Part shown: piece after piece, positions 50,427 through 58,120 of the stretch
Layout of the letters: every line of letters begins with the position of its first letter
Position numbering within the stretch: position 1 is the first letter of the stretch
Origin: Collinsella sp. AM18-10
GTDB lineage: Bacteria > Actinomycetota > Coriobacteriia > Coriobacteriales > Coriobacteriaceae
DNA: 64,000 bases
NCBI RefSeq assembly: GCF_003471585.1
Contig: NZ_QRJO01000001.1
Span: forward strand, 124,001-188,000
Direction: 5' to 3'
Translations under genes and position numbers: made by a program
The notes under the pieces: generated by a model
Told to the model about the DNA's origin: nothing
What the model saw: only the letters and a program-made list of their open reading frames with translations
The model's database searches: none

Positions 50427-50990
50427 TTACCCCGCCACACGCACCGGGCGCCCGGCCCCTTCTTGGGTGCTTCTCTCCTCCGCATATTCCATAATGCGAC
50501 GCGCTGTCTTCCTGCTCACCTTCGAGTCATCACCGGCTAAGTATGCGTACACGTTTCCCTTATTCAGATTCAAATCGCGGCAGAGCCCGTAGCGCGTTAC
50601 ACCCGATTCCTCCAATGCTTTAAGTGTTCTCTTTCTCATCAGGGCGTTCACCCTTCTGTCGGCCGCTGGCTTTTCTTTCACCCCTCTATACGCACGCCAA
50701 ACGTTGGCGTAACGATTGGGGAGCTTATCCTCGGAGCATAGAGATGCCAGGCTACTCGCTTGGCCATACAGAGACAAAACACCTCGATAGCCCTCTTCCA
50801 TCCACGAGCCCTCGGATAAACCCAGAACGTATTCGGCCTTACCCTGCGCCAAAGCGAGCAAAAACAGAGGCTCCGCCACACGCGGCTCAACCGTTGTTGC
50901 CTGCTTTACAAGCTTCCTAAAACTCAGCGACTGCTGTCCGGACAGCTCTCGGCAATAGCCTTTCAAAAATCCCTCAAAAGTCAGATTCAA
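50427..50990 (-). CDS. Putative HTH protein, partner of the DUF6036-type gene
   Basis: The product has 187 residues and overlaps the upstream gene by 4 bp (ATGA), which implies coupled translation. Residues about 120-160 (RKRTLKALEESGVTRYGLCR and LNLNKGNVYAYLAGDDSKVS) look like a helix-turn-helix. The N-terminal 100 residues are helical and unmatched. It is lower in GC than its neighbours. Together with the next gene it could form a toxin-antitoxin pair; which partner is the toxin is unclear. Confidence 0.65.
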   Translation of the reverse strand: MNLTFEGFLKGYCRELSGQQSLSFRKLVKQATTVEPRVAEPLFLLALAQGKAEYVLGLSEGSWMEEGYRGVLSLYGQASSLASLCSEDKLPNRYANVWRAYRGVKEKPAADRRVNALMRKRTLKALEESGVTRYGLCRDLNLNKGNVYAYLAGDDSKVSRKTARRIMEYAEERSTQEGAGRPVRVAG

Positions 50991-51517
50991 CCGAGCACCT
51001 CCTTTTTGTATTGCCTGTATGCACAGACCATCTCTTGATAACTCCGCTCTGAAGGCGACGAGGCCAACGCCTCTCCTTCATCGAATATAAGCCGCTCGAG
51101 CAGATCCCAATCAAGTCGGTCGATAAATGTTCGACTATGGAGGTCGACGATGTCGTTCGGACGATAGGCATAAAGCTTCATCACCGCCAGATCCTCCAAA
51201 GATGGCGTAAAGTACCTGATAAAATGCGCCCCGATCTCCAATGGGATCAGTCGATCTTCGTAATTGAATGGCATCTGGTTGCAATATGCCACTACCATGC
51301 CATTCACCTCGGGGTATCGAGCTATGATCTCGCGGAGGCACCTGTCTGCCTCAAACACATCAATGTCATGCGTAACCGACCGATTCGTCACATCGTTTAG
51401 CATGAAGGCGCTTCCTCCCACCAATACAACGCTCGGCCTATCGTCTCTTGGACCTATTTCCAGCTCCGCCTCTTCGTCAATATCCAAAAGAGTCTGCTCT
51501 AAATCCTGCTTGTACAT
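50987..51517 (-). CDS. DUF6036-type nucleotidyltransferase-fold protein
   Basis: The product has 176 residues. The nucleotidyltransferase signature is visible: VVLVGGSAFMLND (GGS loop) followed by THDIDVFEAD, the metal-binding D-x-D pair, and a helical part with SLEDLAVMKLYAYRPNDIVD, typical of the DUF6036/AbiEii-like group. Such proteins often act in type IV-like toxin-antitoxin or abortive-infection modules. It is the first gene of the pair and is AT-richer than its surroundings, which suggests transfer. Confidence 0.75.
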   Translation of the reverse strand: MYKQDLEQTLLDIDEEAELEIGPRDDRPSVVLVGGSAFMLNDVTNRSVTHDIDVFEADRCLREIIARYPEVNGMVVAYCNQMPFNYEDRLIPLEIGAHFIRYFTPSLEDLAVMKLYAYRPNDIVDLHSRTFIDRLDWDLLERLIFDEGEALASSPSERSYQEMVCAYRQYKKEVLG

Positions 51518-51640
51518 AGCAAATCCTATTATTATTCATCTTCAATAATACTATTCAGTCGCACGACAGGACCCACAGGATGCAAGAATCCTACTCGTGG
51601 CGAGAATCCCTACACCCTAGAAGTCCTAATGTGACAAACG

Positions 51641-52075
51641 CTAACTCTCCCAGCCGGCGCGGATGGTTGTTATGACGTCACCTAAGCGCTGGCCTAGGGC
51701 CGCTAGATGCTGGAGCACCTCGTTGGGCGATGCGCCGTTGAGGATGCACGTGAGGGCATACGACGCCAGAAAGATGGCCGCAAGCCCCAGCGGGATGAGC
51801 ACGATCATCGCCAAGGTGCGCAGGCGCTGGCCCACGCGGCGACGACGCGCACGACGCTTGTCGAACGCGAGCTCCTGCGCATATGAATCTTGCTGTACGG
51901 AATAGGCCTCTGGCGCCGATTCACACCCGGGCACAGCTGCAGGCACAGCAGCGGGCACGACGTTTTGCACGGGCGCCTGGTTGGCAACCCCTTGTATTTG
52001 CATCTCCATGAGTCGTTGCTGCTGACGCAGCATGCGCTCAGCTTGTTGCTGCGGAGTCTCAAGAAACAGATCCAT
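51641..52075 (-). CDS. Single-helix membrane protein, unknown function
   Basis: The product has 144 residues. The ATG at 52075 has GGAGG 5 bases upstream. Residues 10-30 form a Gln-rich helix (QQQAERMLRQQQRLMEMQ), a Pro/Ala linker follows, then a basic patch KRRARRRRVGQRLR and one membrane helix (about 88-110, LAMIVLIPLGLAAIFLASYA). The basic patch should stay in the cytoplasm. About 200 bp upstream are TTGGTCAG-type repeats. Function is unknown. Confidence 0.7.
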   Translation of the reverse strand: MDLFLETPQQQAERMLRQQQRLMEMQIQGVANQAPVQNVVPAAVPAAVPGCESAPEAYSVQQDSYAQELAFDKRRARRRRVGQRLRTLAMIVLIPLGLAAIFLASYALTCILNGASPNEVLQHLAALGQRLGDVITTIRAGWES

Positions 52076-52272
52076 GCTGGCCTCCAAAATCGGAGCATTC
52101 GACGCTTACGACCAGCATCCCGCACCGCCATGACCGCGACAACGCAATCGCCGGCAATAGCCACAAAGTTTCTTTTGCTCAAAAGCTGTCGAAAAGCTCA
52201 ACAACTCCCCTACCAGCACTTTCTCTGAGCTTTTTTCGCCAACAATCTTTTGGCCTTCCACCCTCACGCCAA

Positions 52273-52301
52273 CTGACCAAAATCTAACCAATAGCTTGAC
52301 G
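52273..52301 (-). promoter_or_regulatory. Phased TTGGTCAG-type direct repeats, locus 3
   Basis: On the minus strand ATTGGTTAG and TTTGGTCAG lie 11 bp apart after TCGTCAAGC, the same order as at 3529-3557 and 22180-22220. Confidence 0.45.
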
Positions 52302-52325
52302 AAAATTGTGGAGACCGGGACCCCA

Positions 52326-52357
52326 CAAAAACGTGCCGCCCCAAAAAGGGGCGGCAC
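52326..52357 (-). terminator. Distal terminator behind rubrerythrin
   Basis: On the minus strand GTGCCGCCCC and GGGGCGGCAC form a 10-bp stem with a TTTTT loop, followed by GTTTTTG. Confidence 0.75.
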
Positions 52358-52407
52358 ACAACCTTTTTTATCAGCTTTTCTGTATCGAGCACGCGACGAC
52401 CCAACGC

Positions 52408-52497
52408 CGGAGCGCAAGGCGGGGAAATACCTTTGCCTCGCGCGACTCTGCGAAGCCGTGAGCGAGAGGGAAAGGTATTTCCCCGCCCTGCGCTCCG
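52408..52497. repeat. 90-bp inverted repeat with about 36-bp arms
   Basis: The left arm (52408-52443) and right arm (52461-52497) are complementary except for about four positions; the core GGCGGGGAAATACCTTT is perfect. It begins 19 bp after the rubrerythrin stop. With the terminator, this fills the 52302-52516 gap. Confidence 0.8.
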
Positions 52498-52516
52498 CAG
52501 CAGCCAGCGCCAAGCG

Positions 52517-53056
52517 CTAGTAGTTCACCACCTGCTCCTCAAAGTACGCCTTGGGGTGGTTACACACCGGGCACACCTCAGGTGCCTCGGCACCAACGTG
52601 CAGATGTCCGCAGTTCAGGCACTTCCACACCTTTACGCCCTCGCGCTCAAACACCTCGCCCGACTCAATGCGGTCGACGAGCTTGTTGTAGCGCTCCTCG
52701 TGGGCCTTCTCGACGGCGGCGACACCACGGAACTTTGCGGCAATCTCGGCAAAGCCCTCTTCCTCGGCGGTCTTGGCAAACTCGTCGTACATCGTGGTCC
52801 ACTCGTAGTTCTCACCCGCGGCGGCATCGCGCAGATTGTCCAGGGTATCGGGGACGGCGCCATCGTGCAGATACTTAAACCACAGTTTGGCGTGCTCGGA
52901 CTCGTTGCCAGCCGTCTCGGCAAAGATGTTCGAGATCTGAACGTAGCCGTCCTTCTTTGCCTTGGAGGCATAGTAGCGATACTTGGTGTGTGCCTGGGAC
53001 TCACCGGCAAAAGCGGTCTCGAGGTTCTTCTTGGTTTGGGAATTCTCAAAATCCAT
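52517..53056 (-). CDS. Rubrerythrin
   Basis: The product has 179 residues. It reduces hydrogen peroxide in anaerobes. The diiron site is formed by the usual glutamates ([33 protein letters not shown]), and the C-terminal rubredoxin-like domain has CLNCGHL and [20 protein letters not shown] lies 8 bases upstream of the chosen ATG. It indicates an anaerobic host that faces oxidative stress. It is a single gene with a large hairpin at its 3' end. Confidence 0.95.
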   Translation of the reverse strand: MDFENSQTKKNLETAFAGESQAHTKYRYYASKAKKDGYVQISNIFAETAGNESEHAKLWFKYLHDGAVPDTLDNLRDAAAGENYEWTTMYDEFAKTAEEEGFAEIAAKFRGVAAVEKAHEERYNKLVDRIESGEVFEREGVKVWKCLNCGHLHVGAEAPEVCPVCNHPKAYFEEQVVNY

Positions 53057-53170
53057 AGGTGTACTTCCCTTCAACGCATGCCGCCCGTAGGCTTCGAGCG
53101 GCCTCGTCTTTAGGATGCCCTCATGTCGGAAATCTAAACCTTACAATCCTGTTCTTCAGATTTGCACGGG

Positions 53171-54076
53171 CTAGATGCTCAGCCAGCGATCGCCCTCGGC
53201 TCGGCAAAAGCCCTCACGCTCCAGGTCGGCCAGAATGCCCGCGACAAGCTCGCGCTCGACCGGTCCACGCCCAGCCGCCGCTTCCATCTCGTTAACGCCC
53301 ACCACGGCATCAGCAAGCGTAATCCCCGCCGGCTGGCCATCGCGCGCTGCCAGCAACATGCGCACGATATGCGCGCGTTTTTGGCGACGTGAGCCCTCAA
53401 ACTTTGATTGACGGCTATAGCCCGCCGAGCGCCTGGACGGATTGGGCAACGTCTTTTTTAGATATGCGCCGTAATCTAGCAACGCGTAATACCACGCGCG
53501 CGGCGTATCGGCATCATCGAGCGGCGCGGCAAAGGGAGCGATCTCGTCGGTCGCCGCACCGGGGGCCGCCGGACAGGCCGCCTGAATCAGCGGCACCAGC
53601 TCGCGATCGGGAACAGCCGGTACATCGGGAAAGAAGTGATGCAGAAAGACCGTGCGCACGTTGGTCTCCAGATACACGCCCGGAAGATCAAACGCAAACG
53701 ACCGGATACCTTGCGCCGTTGCCGGTCCAATACCAGGCAGAGCGACCAAGTCGCACGTCTCGTGCGGAAACTCCCCGCCCCAATCCTCTACGACCCGTTG
53801 AGCGGCCCCGTGAAGCGCCAGAGCGCGTCGGTTGTAGCCCATGCCCTGCCAAGCGTCCAAAACATCGGAAGGCGCGGCCTGGGCAAGCGCCTGCACGGTC
53901 GGAAAGCGATCGAGCCACGCCGGCATACGCGTCTCCACGCGCGGCACCTGTGTTTGCTGCAGCATGACCTCAGAAAGCCAAATGATGTACGGATCGCGCG
54001 TGCGGCGCCACGGAAGGTCGCGATAACGCAGGACCCCTTCCGAACGAATCATCGAACGAAAGGGGTCCTGAATCAT
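53171..54076 (-). CDS. MutY-like HhH-GPD DNA glycosylase without Fe-S cluster motif
   Basis: The product has 301 residues. The MutY-type core is clear: WLSEVMLQQTQVPRV with Glu36, and the helix-hairpin-helix LPGIGPATAQGI (113-124). At the place of the catalytic aspartate there is Glu137 (YLETNVRTV), exactly 101 residues after Glu36, as Asp138 is after Glu37 in E. coli MutY. The C-x6-C-x2-C-x5-C cluster ligands are absent; the region reads KKTLPNPSRRSAGYSRQSKF. There is no MutT-like C-terminal domain. Specificity may be A/G or something else. Confidence 0.85.
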   Translation of the reverse strand: MIQDPFRSMIRSEGVLRYRDLPWRRTRDPYIIWLSEVMLQQTQVPRVETRMPAWLDRFPTVQALAQAAPSDVLDAWQGMGYNRRALALHGAAQRVVEDWGGEFPHETCDLVALPGIGPATAQGIRSFAFDLPGVYLETNVRTVFLHHFFPDVPAVPDRELVPLIQAACPAAPGAATDEIAPFAAPLDDADTPRAWYYALLDYGAYLKKTLPNPSRRSAGYSRQSKFEGSRRQKRAHIVRMLLAARDGQPAGITLADAVVGVNEMEAAAGRGPVERELVAGILADLEREGFCRAEGDRWLSI

Positions 54077-54097
54077 AGCAATACTCCTTATGCGGCG

Positions 54098-54583
54098 CTA
54101 TTCCTCCCGGCAAGCGTACGCGCAGGCAGCGTACTCGGGAAACGCATCGCGATCGGCGAACTTGGGATCGACGGCCGGGAACTGGCGGTGAGCGACGATA
54201 TCGCCCAGCGAAACGGAATCGAGGTAGTCGCGCATCAACGCCTGGGCTCCGGCCCACAGGGGATGATAGCAGCACGTGCCCATGCGCGCACAGTCACCAT
54301 CGGGCGCGGTGCAATCGTTCATAACCATAGGACCCTGAACAGCCTCGACGACCTGGCGGATAGTGACGTCGTCCGGACTGACCTTGAGACGCATGCCACC
54401 GTGGACGCCACGCAAGCTCTCCACAATACCGGCCTGGACCAAACCGTGCTGAATCGAGCGGGCAAACGAATACGGGACATTGACCTCTTCGGCAGCGGTG
54501 CGAACAGAAAGCAAACGCTCCGGATCCTCGGCAAGCATCGCCAGCATACGAAGGGCGTAATCAGTCTTCCTCGATATGTCCAT
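54098..54583 (-). CDS. Rrf2-family regulator with IscR-like cysteine ligands
   Basis: The product has 161 residues. The winged helix (1-60) includes KTDYALRMLAMLAE, VPYSFARSIQHGLVQAGIV and SLRGVHGGMRL. Cys91, Cys98, Cys104 and His107 match the order and nearly the spacing of the 2Fe-2S ligands of IscR, so an iron-sulfur or redox/NO sensor is likely. It lies 21 bp upstream of the MutY-like gene on the same strand and probably shares its transcript. No isc or suf genes are visible. Confidence 0.92.
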   Translation of the reverse strand: MDISRKTDYALRMLAMLAEDPERLLSVRTAAEEVNVPYSFARSIQHGLVQAGIVESLRGVHGGMRLKVSPDDVTIRQVVEAVQGPMVMNDCTAPDGDCARMGTCCYHPLWAGAQALMRDYLDSVSLGDIVAHRQFPAVDPKFADRDAFPEYAACAYACREE

Positions 54584-54743
54584 GTTTCCCCTTTCAAGGA
54601 ATACGAACAGCTCGAACGAGCTCCGGGGCCGAGCTTGTGTCGAGACGCTAAATGACCGCTAGGACATCCAAATGGTAAATCGGATATCCACTGAGTGCCG
54701 CGCTTGGAGCGAAATGCATCGGATGCGGCCTACAGTGCAATTT

Positions 54744-54772
54744 AGTATAACCTAACCCCCTGTCTCGTTGAA
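54744..54772 (-). promoter_or_regulatory. Predicted promoter of the Rrf2-type gene
   Basis: On the minus strand TTCAAC (plus 54767-54772) and TATACT (54744-54749) are 17 bp apart. The leader to the start codon is long, about 155 bp. Nothing else is recognised in the 54584-54905 gap. Confidence 0.5.
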
Positions 54773-54905
54773 CAGGTGTTGCGCAACAAAGCTGTTGTTC
54801 AGACAGATATACTTATTAGATTTTACTTGCGTTCCAGAAGGCGCGAGGATTCTGGGCGAAGATGCACCAGGGCGATCGTTCTATCGAAACAAAGTGCATC
54901 AAACG

Positions 54906-54932
54906 CAAAAAGCCACGTCCGAAGACGTGGCT
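54906..54932 (-). terminator. Terminator after tRNA-Asp
   Basis: On the minus strand AGCCACGTC-TTCG-GACGTGGCT is followed by TTTTGCG, 10 bases past the CCA end. Confidence 0.85.
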
Positions 54933-54942
54933 TAAATTGCGT

Positions 54943-55020
<78 letters not shown>

Positions 55021-55066
55021 AGGCAGACGTTCGCGTTTGTTTCCGCTCGCGTGCGCTGCGGGGATT

Positions 55067-55096
55067 AGTATACACAGAAGTCTGTCCGGCGCGCAA
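55067..55096 (-). promoter_or_regulatory. Predicted promoter of tRNA-Asp
   Basis: On the minus strand TTGCGC (plus 55091-55096) and TATACT (55067-55072) are 18 bp apart, with the tRNA starting 46 bp downstream. Confidence 0.5.
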
Positions 55097-55128
55097 CAAC
55101 TTTTTTGAAAAAATTTTTGGGGCCATCC

Positions 55129-55271
55129 GGGAGGGTCTCCGGGGCTGGGGGCGGGGGTTAAGTTTGCTGCTCTACAGTCCTGCGCAAGACGGAAAGCACA
55201 TTAAGTGCTTTCCTTTGCGTGCGGAACTCGCGACAAACTTAACCCCCGCCCCCAGCCCCGGAGACCCTCCC
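55129..55271. repeat. Nested cruciform with 38-bp perfect arms
   Basis: The left arm 55129-55166 and right arm 55234-55271 are exact complements (GGGAGGGTCTCCGGGGCTGG... and its reverse). The 67-base loop contains a second hairpin, GGAAAGCAC/GTGCTTTCC, at 55191-55213. It lies between tRNA-Asp and the phosphoesterase gene, and no gene is seen in this gap. Confidence 0.85.
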
Positions 55272-55388
55272 TGCCGTCACTTTGTTCGAGTCGTTGTTGT
55301 TCCTCGCCGCTTCGCGGCTCGGCGGCCCCGTTCTCCGCGGCGGGGTTTGTCTAAGGATCTTGCTGAAGCTCTGCCTTTGGCTCAAATG

Positions 55389-55421
55389 ATAACGGGGGAC
55401 GCATCTGCATCCCCCGTTTTT
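55389..55421. terminator. Hairpin downstream of the phosphoesterase gene
   Basis: AACGGGGGA and TCCCCCGTT pair around CGCATCTGCA-type sequence. The T-run follows on the plus strand, so as a terminator it fits plus-strand transcription better, although it also lies just after the minus-strand stop. Confidence 0.6.
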
Positions 55422-55428
55422 GTTGCGG

Positions 55429-55896
55429 TTAGTCCAAGTCAATAAACTTGGTACTTATGACATGGCCGTCTTTGACGAGCATTCTGGCCATGGTGGGGCC
55501 TCGGGTGCCTCTGGGGTAGCTGGCGCTGCCCGGGTTGAGGACTAAGCAGCGGCCCACCTGGGCTTCTTTGGTTACGTGGGTGTGGCCGTTGATGGCTACG
55601 TCTACGGATCCCACGGGCAGGTCTTCGCGGTAGTGGGCTACAGCGAATTTGAGGCCTTCGTAGGTAAAGAGGGCCAGACGGTCAACATCCGGGCCGTAGT
55701 CGCGGTAGTAGTCGTTGTTGCCTAGGACCGCTCGCACGGGGGCGATGGTGCATAGATGCTCGTAATCCATCTCTGACGTGAGGTCTCCGGCGTGGATGAT
55801 CAGGTCTGCGCCCTCAAGCTCATCCAAAAGCGCAGGCGATAAATAGCCGTGGGTGTCCGAGATGATGTCGATGCGCTTGGCGCTTGCACTGTTCAT
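55429..55896 (-). CDS. YfcE-like metallophosphoesterase
   Basis: The product has 155 residues. The ATG at 55896 has AAGGGA 5 bases upstream. The calcineurin-type metal sites are visible: DIISDTHG, IIHAGDLTSE, VLGNNDYY and INGHTHV. It should hydrolyse small phosphodiesters using two metal ions, probably in the cytoplasm. The natural substrate is not known. It lies downstream of the LytTR regulator gene behind a terminator. Confidence 0.93.
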   Translation of the reverse strand: MNSASAKRIDIISDTHGYLSPALLDELEGADLIIHAGDLTSEMDYEHLCTIAPVRAVLGNNDYYRDYGPDVDRLALFTYEGLKFAVAHYREDLPVGSVDVAINGHTHVTKEAQVGRCLVLNPGSASYPRGTRGPTMARMLVKDGHVISTKFIDLD

Positions 55897-55929
55897 GGGA
55901 TCCCTTCTGCAAAACCGATTCGACGTATA

Positions 55930-55983
55930 TACAAAAAGCCCCACGGCTCCGCAGACAATTGGTCTACAGGGCTGCGGGGCCAG
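55930..55983 (-). terminator. Terminator after LytTR regulator 1
   Basis: On the minus strand GCCCCGCAGCC and GGAGCCGTGGGGC form an imperfect stem followed by TTTTTGT. Confidence 0.65.
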
Positions 55984-55987
55984 TGTG

Positions 55988-56704
55988 CTAGAGGCTCAGG
56001 GCCTTCTTGAGCGGCACAACGCGGCGGCGCGAAACCGGCACGCGTTCGTCGACGCCCGTAATGCCCAGTTGGATGGCGCCCGAGGGCACCGTCTCAACGT
56101 CCGTGACGCACGCTAGGTTGACGATATAGCGGCGGTGAACACGGAAGAAGCCAAAGTCGCAGAGCTTGGCCTCAAACTGCGCCAGCGAGGTCGTCGACAA
56201 AAAGCGATCATCGACGGTATAGATGCAGGAGTAATCGTCCTTGGCCATGATAAAGCGAATGTCGTCCACGGGAATGAGCACCTTGCGGCCGCCCTTTTCC
56301 ACCGGGATACGCTCGATGGTCACCTTGCTGTCCGTAACCGGCTTGGCGCGTTGCATGACCTTCTCGATCGCGCGATCCAAGCGAGCTTCCTCGACCGGCT
56401 TCATCAGATAATCGACGGCATCCACGTCGAATGCCTCGACCGCATGGTCGCTATACGCAGTCACAAACACGATCGCCGGCGGATTTTTGAGCTTATGCAG
56501 CGCCTCGGCAAGTTGCAGGCCCGAGGCACCGGGCATCGAGATATCGAGAAACACGACATCCACGCGACTTTCCATAAGCATCTCGATGGCGGAGCGGACG
56601 CTCGACGCCTCCGTGATCGTGCCGATCTTGCCCGTTTGCTCGAGCAGGAAGCGAAGCTCCGAGCGAGCCGGCGCCTCATCATCCACAATCATCGCACGCA
56701 GCAT
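55988..56704 (-). CDS. LytTR-family response regulator 1
   Basis: The product has 238 residues; AAAGG lies 9 bases upstream of the ATG at 56704. The receiver domain (1-115) has VDDE at 8-11 and the phosphorylated Asp54 in VVFLDISMPG, plus VFVTAYSDHAVEAF and the KP lysine. The LytTR DNA-binding domain (about 135-235) has FFRVHRRYIVNLACV. It pairs with the kinase gene 72 bp upstream. Target genes are unknown; cell-envelope or metabolite control is typical of the family. Confidence 0.95.
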   Translation of the reverse strand: MLRAMIVDDEAPARSELRFLLEQTGKIGTITEASSVRSAIEMLMESRVDVVFLDISMPGASGLQLAEALHKLKNPPAIVFVTAYSDHAVEAFDVDAVDYLMKPVEEARLDRAIEKVMQRAKPVTDSKVTIERIPVEKGGRKVLIPVDDIRFIMAKDDYSCIYTVDDRFLSTTSLAQFEAKLCDFGFFRVHRRYIVNLACVTDVETVPSGAIQLGITGVDERVPVSRRRVVPLKKALSL

Positions 56705-56776
56705 AGGGATAAAACCTTTCGTCAACTAACTACGCCGGGCGTCCGTCGCATGACGTTGAGCCCGTAGCTTTTTATT

Positions 56777-58120
56777 TTACTCTTGAATGTCAAAGATGCT
56801 CTCTGACAAATCAAGATGAAGGAGCACTTTGGTGCCCTTGCCCGGCGCCGATTCGACACGCGTATAGGAGTGCGGCCCAAAAAAGCGATGGATGCGCTCC
56901 GAAATATTGTGCATGGCCACACCGGCGCCGCCACCCTGGGGAGAGCTGGCGTCGGGACGGGCAGAGCGCTCGTCAAACAGTCTGGCGGCGGTACCCTCAT
57001 CCATGCCCACGCCATTATCGGCCACAGCAATCAAGATTGCATCCTCGCCGTCTTGGTGAACGGTCACGTCGATCCTCAGGGCGTCGTCATCGCCCATACC
57101 ATGACGCACGGCGTTCTCGACAATCGGCTGGATCACGAACGCCGGCACCAGCGTATCTTCCACGTCCTCGGACACATCGAACGTCGCAAGCACGCGGTCC
57201 TCGCCAAAGCGGGCCTTCTCAAAGGTAAGGTAGCGCTTGGTCTGTGCGACCTCGCGCGAGACCGGAATAAGCGATCCCGAGTTGTCGAGCGTGGCGCGAT
57301 AGAACGATGAGAACTCACGAAGCAATTCACGGGCCCGCAGCGGGTCGGTGCGCGTAAACGATGCAATGGTGTTCAGCGTGTTGAACAGGAAGTGCGGGTT
57401 AATCTGCGCCTGCAGCGCACGCACCTCGGCGCGCGCTGTGAGTTCCTTTTGCACCTCGAGCTCGTGGATGGCGAGCTGCGTGGACAAGATCTCGGCAAAG
57501 CCCGAGGCAAGCGCGTACTGGGTACGGTCGACGGCGCGCGGGGTCTTGTAGTAGAACTTGAGCGTGCCAACGGTACGATCGCCCACCTTGATGGGGGCGA
57601 TAATGCCGGCGGGGACTTGGTTGTGCGAGCCGTCCGAGCCCACGACATCCACCATACGGTTGAACGACTGCACGATGCCATGTTCGATAACGTAGCGTGT
57701 GGCAAGCGTGTGGATGGGAGAATCTGGCAGTAGTTTTTCCTCAAACTCGCCCGCGCAGGCAAGCACGTTGTCCTCATCGGTGATGGCCACCGTCATGGCG
57801 CGCGTCTCGGGCAAAATGCGCTGGCACACCAAACGCGCCGACTCCTGCGTCAGACCGCCCTTAATGTCCTCGAGCATGGCCGAGGCCACCGAGAGCGTCT
57901 CCTCGGTGTACTGGGAGCGCACCGAATCGGGATTGAGCGTCAAAAAGATAAAGATGCACAGAAAGATGCACAGCAGTGCGCAGGCGACCACGGTCGCGAT
58001 CGGCTCGATTCCAGTCGCCAGGGCAAAAATAAAGTACACCAGCACGCAAATGGCGCAGGCAACGGCAATGATGCGAAAGATTGATATTGAACTATCGCGC
58101 TGGGCGCGGCGGTCGATCAT
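56777..58120 (-). CDS. LytS-like sensor histidine kinase 1
   Basis: The product has 447 residues. Two membrane helices lie at 14-35 and 40-62, a GAF-like sensor at about 78-200, and the His_kinase domain has the phosphorylated His243 in NPHFLFNTLNT. The ATP-binding domain has VENAVRHG and ADNGVGMDE. Its ATG overlaps the stop of the glycosyltransferase gene (ATGA), so the two are translated together. Closely related to the kinase at 62646-64000. Confidence 0.94.
   Translation of the reverse strand: MIDRRAQRDSSISIFRIIAVACAICVLVYFIFALATGIEPIATVVACALLCIFLCIFIFLTLNPDSVRSQYTEETLSVASAMLEDIKGGLTQESARLVCQRILPETRAMTVAITDEDNVLACAGEFEEKLLPDSPIHTLATRYVIEHGIVQSFNRMVDVVGSDGSHNQVPAGIIAPIKVGDRTVGTLKFYYKTPRAVDRTQYALASGFAEILSTQLAIHELEVQKELTARAEVRALQAQINPHFLFNTLNTIASFTRTDPLRARELLREFSSFYRATLDNSGSLIPVSREVAQTKRYLTFEKARFGEDRVLATFDVSEDVEDTLVPAFVIQPIVENAVRHGMGDDDALRIDVTVHQDGEDAILIAVADNGVGMDEGTAARLFDERSARPDASSPQGGGAGVAMHNISERIHRFFGPHSYTRVESAPGKGTKVLLHLDLSESIFDIQE

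Noticed and set aside
55143..55260. G-quadruplex or origin-like structure in the GC-rich arms
   Set aside because: Runs of G are present (GGGGCTGGGGGCGGGGG), but the perfect inverted arms explain them better, and no DnaA-box cluster or AT-rich unwinding region is nearby.
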